From NCBI RefSeq assembly GCF_000819565.1, contig NZ_CP004393.1, positions 4,154,001 to 4,218,000 of the forward strand: a stretch of DNA of 64,000 nt, in the 5' to 3' direction. Positions 62,432-64,000 of the stretch are shown in pieces; position 1 is the stretch's first letter; the number at the start of each line of letters is the position of its first letter. The notes beneath the pieces are model-generated. The model had not been told where the DNA came from. It worked only from the letters and a program-made list of their open reading frames with translations, and searched no databases. The translations under genes were made by a program, and so were the position numbers. This stretch comes from Celeribacter indicus. Its GTDB lineage: Bacteria > Pseudomonadota > Alphaproteobacteria > Rhodobacterales > Rhodobacteraceae.

Positions 62432-64000
62432 ATGTCGCATGTAATGCGTCCGCTTGGACGTGCCCTCTATCTTGCCTCGGGCGCAAGCCTGCTGGCGCTT
62501 TCCCCTTCCCTCCTCATGGCCCAGTCGTCCGGTGGTTCGGCCGTCACGCTCGATCCGATCGTGGTCGACGGCGACGCAGACACCGCGGACACCGAAATAT
62601 CCTCCGAAACGCTTCAGACGAGGTATTCCGGCAATGCGCAGAATGCGCTGAACGCCATCCCCGGCGTGTCCACCCGTCAAAGCTCCAGCCAGCCGGGGAT
62701 CGAGGTCAACATCCGCGGCATGTCTGGCTATGGCCGGGTGAACGCGATGATCGACGGGGTGCCGCAGAGCTTCAAGAACACGGCAGGGCATGAAGCCTCC
62801 GGCGGCAGCCTGCTCTATGTCCATCCCGAATTTCTCAGCGCCCTCGAGGTCCAGCGCGGGGTCGTCGCCGGCGCGGCCGGATCCGGCACGCTGACGGGCT
62901 CTGCCGACTTCCGCACCCTCACACTCGACGACGTCCTGCTGCGCGGGCGAACGGAGGGCGGGATGGCGCGCCTGAAATTCGGCGACAACGGATACAACTA
63001 TTCGGGCCTCCTGAGCTACGGCAAGCGGTTCGGCGGGCTCTGGGGCGGCGACGGGCATGTCGATGTGCTGATGGGCTACGCCTATACCGACGAGGACGAC
63101 TATGCCACGGGAGACGGCGGGGAGCTGAGCAGCGACCGCTCCTCCGTCAACACGCCCGAAGGCAAGCTCGCCAAGATCGAAATCGCGCCGAACGCGGCGC
63201 ACAAGCTGAGCTTCGGTGCCCGATGGTATGAGAACACCTTCGAGAATTCGAGCTATACATGGGATGTCGACAACCGGACGTGGACGGCGGATTACGAATA
63301 CGCGCCAGGCAGCGATCTGGTGAACCTGAAGCTCTCCGCCTATTACAACGAGACCACCCTGTTCTATCCCGGAACCGGCGGCTCCTATGCCGGTCGGGAG
63401 ACCGAGGAGGAAACCACCGGCATCTCGCTCACCAACAGGAGCCGCTTCGGCCTCGCCGGCGGCGCCGATCTCGTCCTCGACTACGGCCTGAGCTGGACAC
63501 GGGACGATTTCCAGACCCATGCGATGCGGGGCGGCAACCATCCGGGCAAGCTCGACAAGGCGAGCCTCTTTGCGGAGGGCGAGATCGACTACGGCCGGAC
63601 GGTCCTGTTCGGCGGGCTGCGCTATGATCACTGGCGGGTCGATGGCTACCGCCCGCCCTATCCCTCCGGCGTGGCCGATTGCCCGGCGGGCGGTCCGTCC
63701 TGCGGCGATGAATGGGTGACGCGCGACGGCGGGGAACTTCTGCCGAATCTCGGCATAAGCCACGACCTGACGCCGGATTTTACCGTAAGCGCAAGCTATG
63801 CGCAGACCTTCCGGCCGCCGAGCACGCATGAGATGTTCTATTCCCTCGTTCCCTTCGGCGACGGGGTCGGCTCCGGCATGACCAACAACCTCTCCCTCGA
63901 CCCCGAACGCAGCCGCACCTTCGAACTGAGCGGGGAATACCGGCAGACGGGCCTGCTCTCGGCGGGCGACGAAGGCTGGTTCAAGCTTTCCGCCTTCCGC
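62432..64000 (+). CDS. TonB-dependent outer-membrane receptor, probably heme/siderophore type (partial at window end)
   Basis: The frame from ATG 62432 (AGGAGA six bases before) stays open to the end of the window, giving 523 residues. It has a signal peptide (MSHVMRPLGRALYLASGASL with a following cleavage near MAQ), a plug domain (NALNAIPGVSTRQSSSQPG, NIRGMSGYGRVNAMIDGVPQ) and beta-barrel strands. FRPPSTHEMFYS and NNLSLDPERS correspond to the FRAP and NPNL boxes of heme receptors. The in-frame sequence is open upstream to 62108 without other gene features. The C-terminal part is outside the window. Confidence 0.88.
   Translation, partial: MSHVMRPLGRALYLASGASLLALSPSLLMAQSSGGSAVTLDPIVVDGDADTADTEISSETLQTRYSGNAQNALNAIPGVSTRQSSSQPGIEVNIRGMSGYGRVNAMIDGVPQSFKNTAGHEASGGSLLYVHPEFLSALEVQRGVVAGAAGSGTLTGSADFRTLTLDDVLLRGRTEGGMARLKFGDNGYNYSGLLSYGKRFGGLWGGDGHVDVLMGYAYTDEDDYATGDGGELSSDRSSVNTPEGKLAKIEIAPNAAHKLSFGARWYENTFENSSYTWDVDNRTWTADYEYAPGSDLVNLKLSAYYNETTLFYPGTGGSYAGRETEEETTGISLTNRSRFGLAGGADLVLDYGLSWTRDDFQTHAMRGGNHPGKLDKASLFAEGEIDYGRTVLFGGLRYDHWRVDGYRPPYPSGVADCPAGGPSCGDEWVTRDGGELLPNLGISHDLTPDFTVSASYAQTFRPPSTHEMFYSLVPFGDGVGSGMTNNLSLDPERSRTFELSGEYRQTGLLSAGDEGWFKLSAFR

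Noticed and set aside
1..64000. CRISPR arrays, tRNA or rRNA genes, riboswitches
   Set aside because: No regularly spaced repeats, cloverleaf-like sequences or known riboswitch cores were recognised on reading.

Overview
The window looks like accessory DNA from an alphaproteobacterium, most likely a member of the Rhodobacteraceae. The reasons are the high GC content, tight operons with 4-base ATGA overlaps, a fused DctQM TRAP transporter, an EPS-associated MarR regulator beside a yjbH-yjbF-yjbE block, and many periplasmic-binding-protein transporters. No rRNA, tRNA, CRISPR array or replication origin was seen. Family assignments come from reading the translated sequence; no database search was run.

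Layout. (1) 1-5657, minus strand: a fused TRAP transporter, its binding protein and a gamma-glutamyltransferase cut by the window edge, then an SsuD-type monooxygenase with a binding protein that has no signal peptide. These face an ArsR regulator across an AT-rich, palindrome-bearing intergenic region. (2) 6747-10236: a thiamine-diphosphate oxidase-like enzyme and an EamA exporter. (3) 10403-19781: a GntR regulator divergent from an operon of a peptide-type ABC transporter with fused ATPases, a sugar epimerase-like protein, an SDR and a hydantoinase, followed by a nikR fragment. (4) 20257-36348: an exopolysaccharide locus with wza-wzb-wzc, an initiating phosphoglycosyltransferase, an RfaH/NusG-like factor, yjbH-yjbF-yjbE, a MarR-type EPS regulator and GDP-fucose/GDP-mannose genes. 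Its centre has collapsed: a wzx-like flippase keeps only its 5' half, gmd keeps only its 3' end, and an IS3-family element that itself carries a nested second IS3-family element lies between them.

(5) 36606-50793: two sulfonate-type gene sets. The first has a TauD-like dioxygenase, ABC ATPase, permease, LysR and binding protein. The second has permease, ATPase, binding protein, two DszC/SfnB-like flavoproteins and one DszA-like monooxygenase. A broken IS256-family element and an intact IS630-family element separate them; the IS630 element sits inside the 5' end of the second permease gene. (6) 51466-53030: an aldo-keto reductase divergent from a TetR regulator. (7) 53117-61850, minus strand: an operon resembling the Bacillus ytm/yxe S-modified-cysteine operons, with two amino-acid binding proteins, a permease-ATPase fusion, a GNAT acetyltransferase, an M20 deacetylase and two flavin monooxygenases, ending near a short asparaginase-like gene. 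(8) 62432-64000: the start of a TonB-dependent, probably heme, receptor.

The dominant theme is scavenging organic sulfur: four luciferase-like monooxygenases, two DszC/SfnB-like proteins and one TauD-like dioxygenase sit among several dedicated importers, yet no flavin reductase was recognised in the window. The second theme is decay and rearrangement by mobile elements: nested insertions, a deletion in the polysaccharide locus, an IS insertion that gave a permease a new start codon, and fragments of nikR, a TRAP permease and a tyrosine recombinase.
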